A stretch of 64,000 bases of DNA from Sphaerulina vaccinii (Eukaryota > Ascomycota > Dothideomycetes > Mycosphaerellales > Mycosphaerellaceae). The notes beneath the pieces are model-generated. The model saw only the letters and a program-made list of their open reading frames with translations, made no database searches and was not told where the DNA came from. The DNA lies in the NCBI GenBank assembly GCA_022570795.1, contig JAKUDP010000012.1, forward strand, positions 1,426,001 to 1,490,000, given 5' to 3'. Position 1 is the stretch's first letter. Each line of letters opens with the position of its first letter. Positions 63,401-64,000 of the stretch are shown here, piece by piece. The translations under genes were made by a program, and so were the position numbers.

Positions 63401-64000
63401 ATCGTCTCTATCGACTGAAGGCAGTGATCCTTCGGCTCGTAGTGCTTGCATAACGTCCAGGAATCGGGATGCAGTCTCGGCGAGGCTCGCCAGGCAAGCT
63501 GCATAGGTCGCTCTGACTATTGAGTTCTGCTTGAACCCTTTGCTCTTCACGAATGACTGTAGCCTTGGAAAGATGTATTGTGTGAACAGGAAGGTGTTGA
63601 CTGGCGATACCACTTTCACCAAAGCTAGTAGTTGTGTCATTGTTCTGAGCACAGCCACTAGTACCATCTCATTCGAATCGTCCAGGAGCGGCATCACATA
63701 GGGCAGGATCCGATCCAGTTTTGCTTCATCAGGCAGATGTTCTGCAAAGGCTAGTAGAAGCTCACATGCTCGCATCTTCGTAGCAGCTCGAGCTGAGCTT
63801 CGCATTGATGAAGTGATGACGTTCAAGAGGATGAGAGTGCCATGGTCGCTAGAGTCACCTCCAGCTGCATGAGCAGTATGCCGGCTGTTGGGAAGATCGA
63901 CTTGCAGCGGGAAGAGTCCTCGAAGATAGGCTGGCCTTGGCGTGCTCAGTTCGGGTGGTCGTGAATATTGATATCCAAGCGACACCGACAGCATTTCGAA
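60467..64000 (-). CDS. VPS15: Vps15 (PI3K regulatory subunit), C-terminal part; 5' end off the window
   Basis: An uninterrupted frame of about 1175 residues continues past the right edge; the kinase domain should lie there. The first 600 residues are HEAT-like repeats with the Vps15 block KMRACELLLAFAEHLPDEAKLDRILPYVMPLLDDS and VSPVNTFLFTQYIFPRLQSFV. After a disordered linker (Ser/Asn-rich, about 590-700) come WD40 repeats: LGEHTAKVSHIAVSPDHVFFLTASDDGSVRVWD through AYAISGGPDGKVRFWDTERLEG and a last blade ending at VYVHQ. Vps15 is the pseudokinase scaffold of the Vps34 class III PI 3-kinase complexes, acting at endosomes and in autophagy. Met at 63994 is not the start. Confidence 0.92.
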   Translation of the reverse strand, partial: FEMLSVSLGYQYSRPPELSTPRPAYLRGLFPLQVDLPNSRHTAHAAGGDSSDHGTLILLNVITSSMRSSARAATKMRACELLLAFAEHLPDEAKLDRILPYVMPLLDDSNEMVLVAVLRTMTQLLALVKVVSPVNTFLFTQYIFPRLQSFVKSKGFKQNSIVRATYAACLASLAETASRFLDVMQALRAEGSLPSVDRDDLGIDTVANAEAFDATRIEMLEHFEEQANVFVTDTDNAVRRAFLTSVSSLCVFFGEARAADVILSHLNTYLNDPDWLLKCAFFKTIVGIAVYIGGANVENFVLPLMLQALTDPQEFVVEQALRSLATMAEVGLLQRAKTWELIDTVARFEMHPNLWIKEAASHFISAATTYLSLADVRILVAPLIQPYLKVPVGSLSECELLDALKKPLPRTVLDLAAQWAGKVDKSAFWRTARDSKQLSYSATGQMPPQSSVADLGPKALAKTPKTDEDEQWLGRLRNAGMRSEDEMKILAFREYLWRSAQRAKREDSHEKDAIYEQIVSLSALRIQPQTVIFDTDLSAYEQRVEKQNRTIAEAIEEASRAETAALDASSTTVGGTDGTSQSAVPISGSTPRLSGLRHNKSSSLSSSPNSGIGLLGNVDHALRQKGNAAGLLGGAGKAHPAVATVDTTAHGKLDRPHSESRRTSPVPENADRRKALERTASQRAGHNYTGNDPTVLKLLDAVYVDNFPLDAADFGPFVQPVNSLIPTNVNHPITGPWRPQGRLIAVLGEHTAKVSHIAVSPDHVFFLTASDDGSVRVWDTSRLERNVTYRSRQSYKLEPGLTITSLCFIEATHSFVCTGSDGSVHVIRVDVVEAQDKGTRYGKLRIIKEWQIPTKNLTGEHAIWSEHFRGESGTSTLVLATNLGRILAIDLRYMSIICDLQNPAHHGMPTTFCMGRKHDWLLVGTTLGVLDLWDMRFHCKLRSWTFANAAPITRLQLHPSRRSSKRNRFCVTGGTAPGEITVWDAEKGICLEVIRSAKEHFSNHSIRDYELKNLDDEKAESLLGRVNADDGNESLINTVTFFGAQPSAKDPEIQHAYAISGGPDGKVRFWDTERLEGCRLVSGGVSEQQPTYTFSQLGMDCRVLSEKTGEEGVSASVTPKKSSLQKGPATSRYETIRMASQNLMNGHLDTITDVKMLERPFGMILSADRRGMVYVHQ

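Overview
This window is nuclear DNA of a filamentous ascomycete (Pezizomycotina). The evidence is short introns of about 45-80 nt with GTRNGT donors, CTRAY-like branch points and YAG acceptors, compact genes on both strands, and fungal families such as Zn2Cys6 regulators, RTA1, NACHT/STAND proteins, GH12 and GH47. The mix of families, including a small cysteine-rich secreted protein, suggests a Dothideomycete, perhaps Mycosphaerellales. That placement is inference; no marker gene was compared. About 34 genes can be modelled, most with exon phases that close exactly. Both ends cut genes: a HEI10-like RING protein on the left and the Vps15 C-terminal part on the right.

Layout. 1-8.5 kb: HEI10-like meiotic E3 (partial), a DENN-domain Rab GEF, the box C/D snoRNP assembly factor Bcd1, and the exosome subunit Mtr3. 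8.8-13.5 kb: a Pmp3/Sna-like membrane peptide with a PPxY tail, an F-box-like protein and a NACHT (NLR-like) STAND protein. 13.6-19 kb: a divergent CAX-type exchanger, a flavin monooxygenase fused to an acetoacetate-decarboxylase-like domain, and a divergently transcribed cupin. 19.2-24.1 kb: a type II membrane glycosyltransferase, an RTA1-like 7-TM protein and a small NTF2-like protein. 24.1-27.7 kb is gene-poor. It holds a low-complexity protein with a Zn2Cys6-like cysteine array, coiled-coil repeats and an RGG tail, followed by a hairpin-forming minisatellite with RIP-like changes.

27.7-37.5 kb: a GT8-like protein, Pol32 (DNA polymerase delta subunit with a PIP box), tubulin cofactor D, a GT17 N-acetylglucosaminyltransferase and a small membrane protein. 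38.5-42.2 kb: a secreted Ser/Thr-rich protein with a PAN/apple-like C-terminus, and an F-box/LRR-like protein. 42.4-48.4 kb: XAP5/FAM50, a TTC1-like TPR protein, an MFS drug transporter and mitochondrial ribosomal protein uS12m. 49-64 kb: a small cysteine-rich secreted protein (effector candidate), a small hypothetical gene, secreted GH12 and GH47 enzymes on a shared promoter, a full-size ABCB transporter divergent from a Zn2Cys6 regulator, and Vps15.

Most of the content is housekeeping. Two divergent pairs look like local regulatory units: monooxygenase-decarboxylase/cupin, and ABC transporter/Zn2Cys6 factor. Each has an inverted CGG...CCG site in its shared promoter. No mobile element with terminal repeats, rRNA, CRISPR or convincing tRNA was seen.
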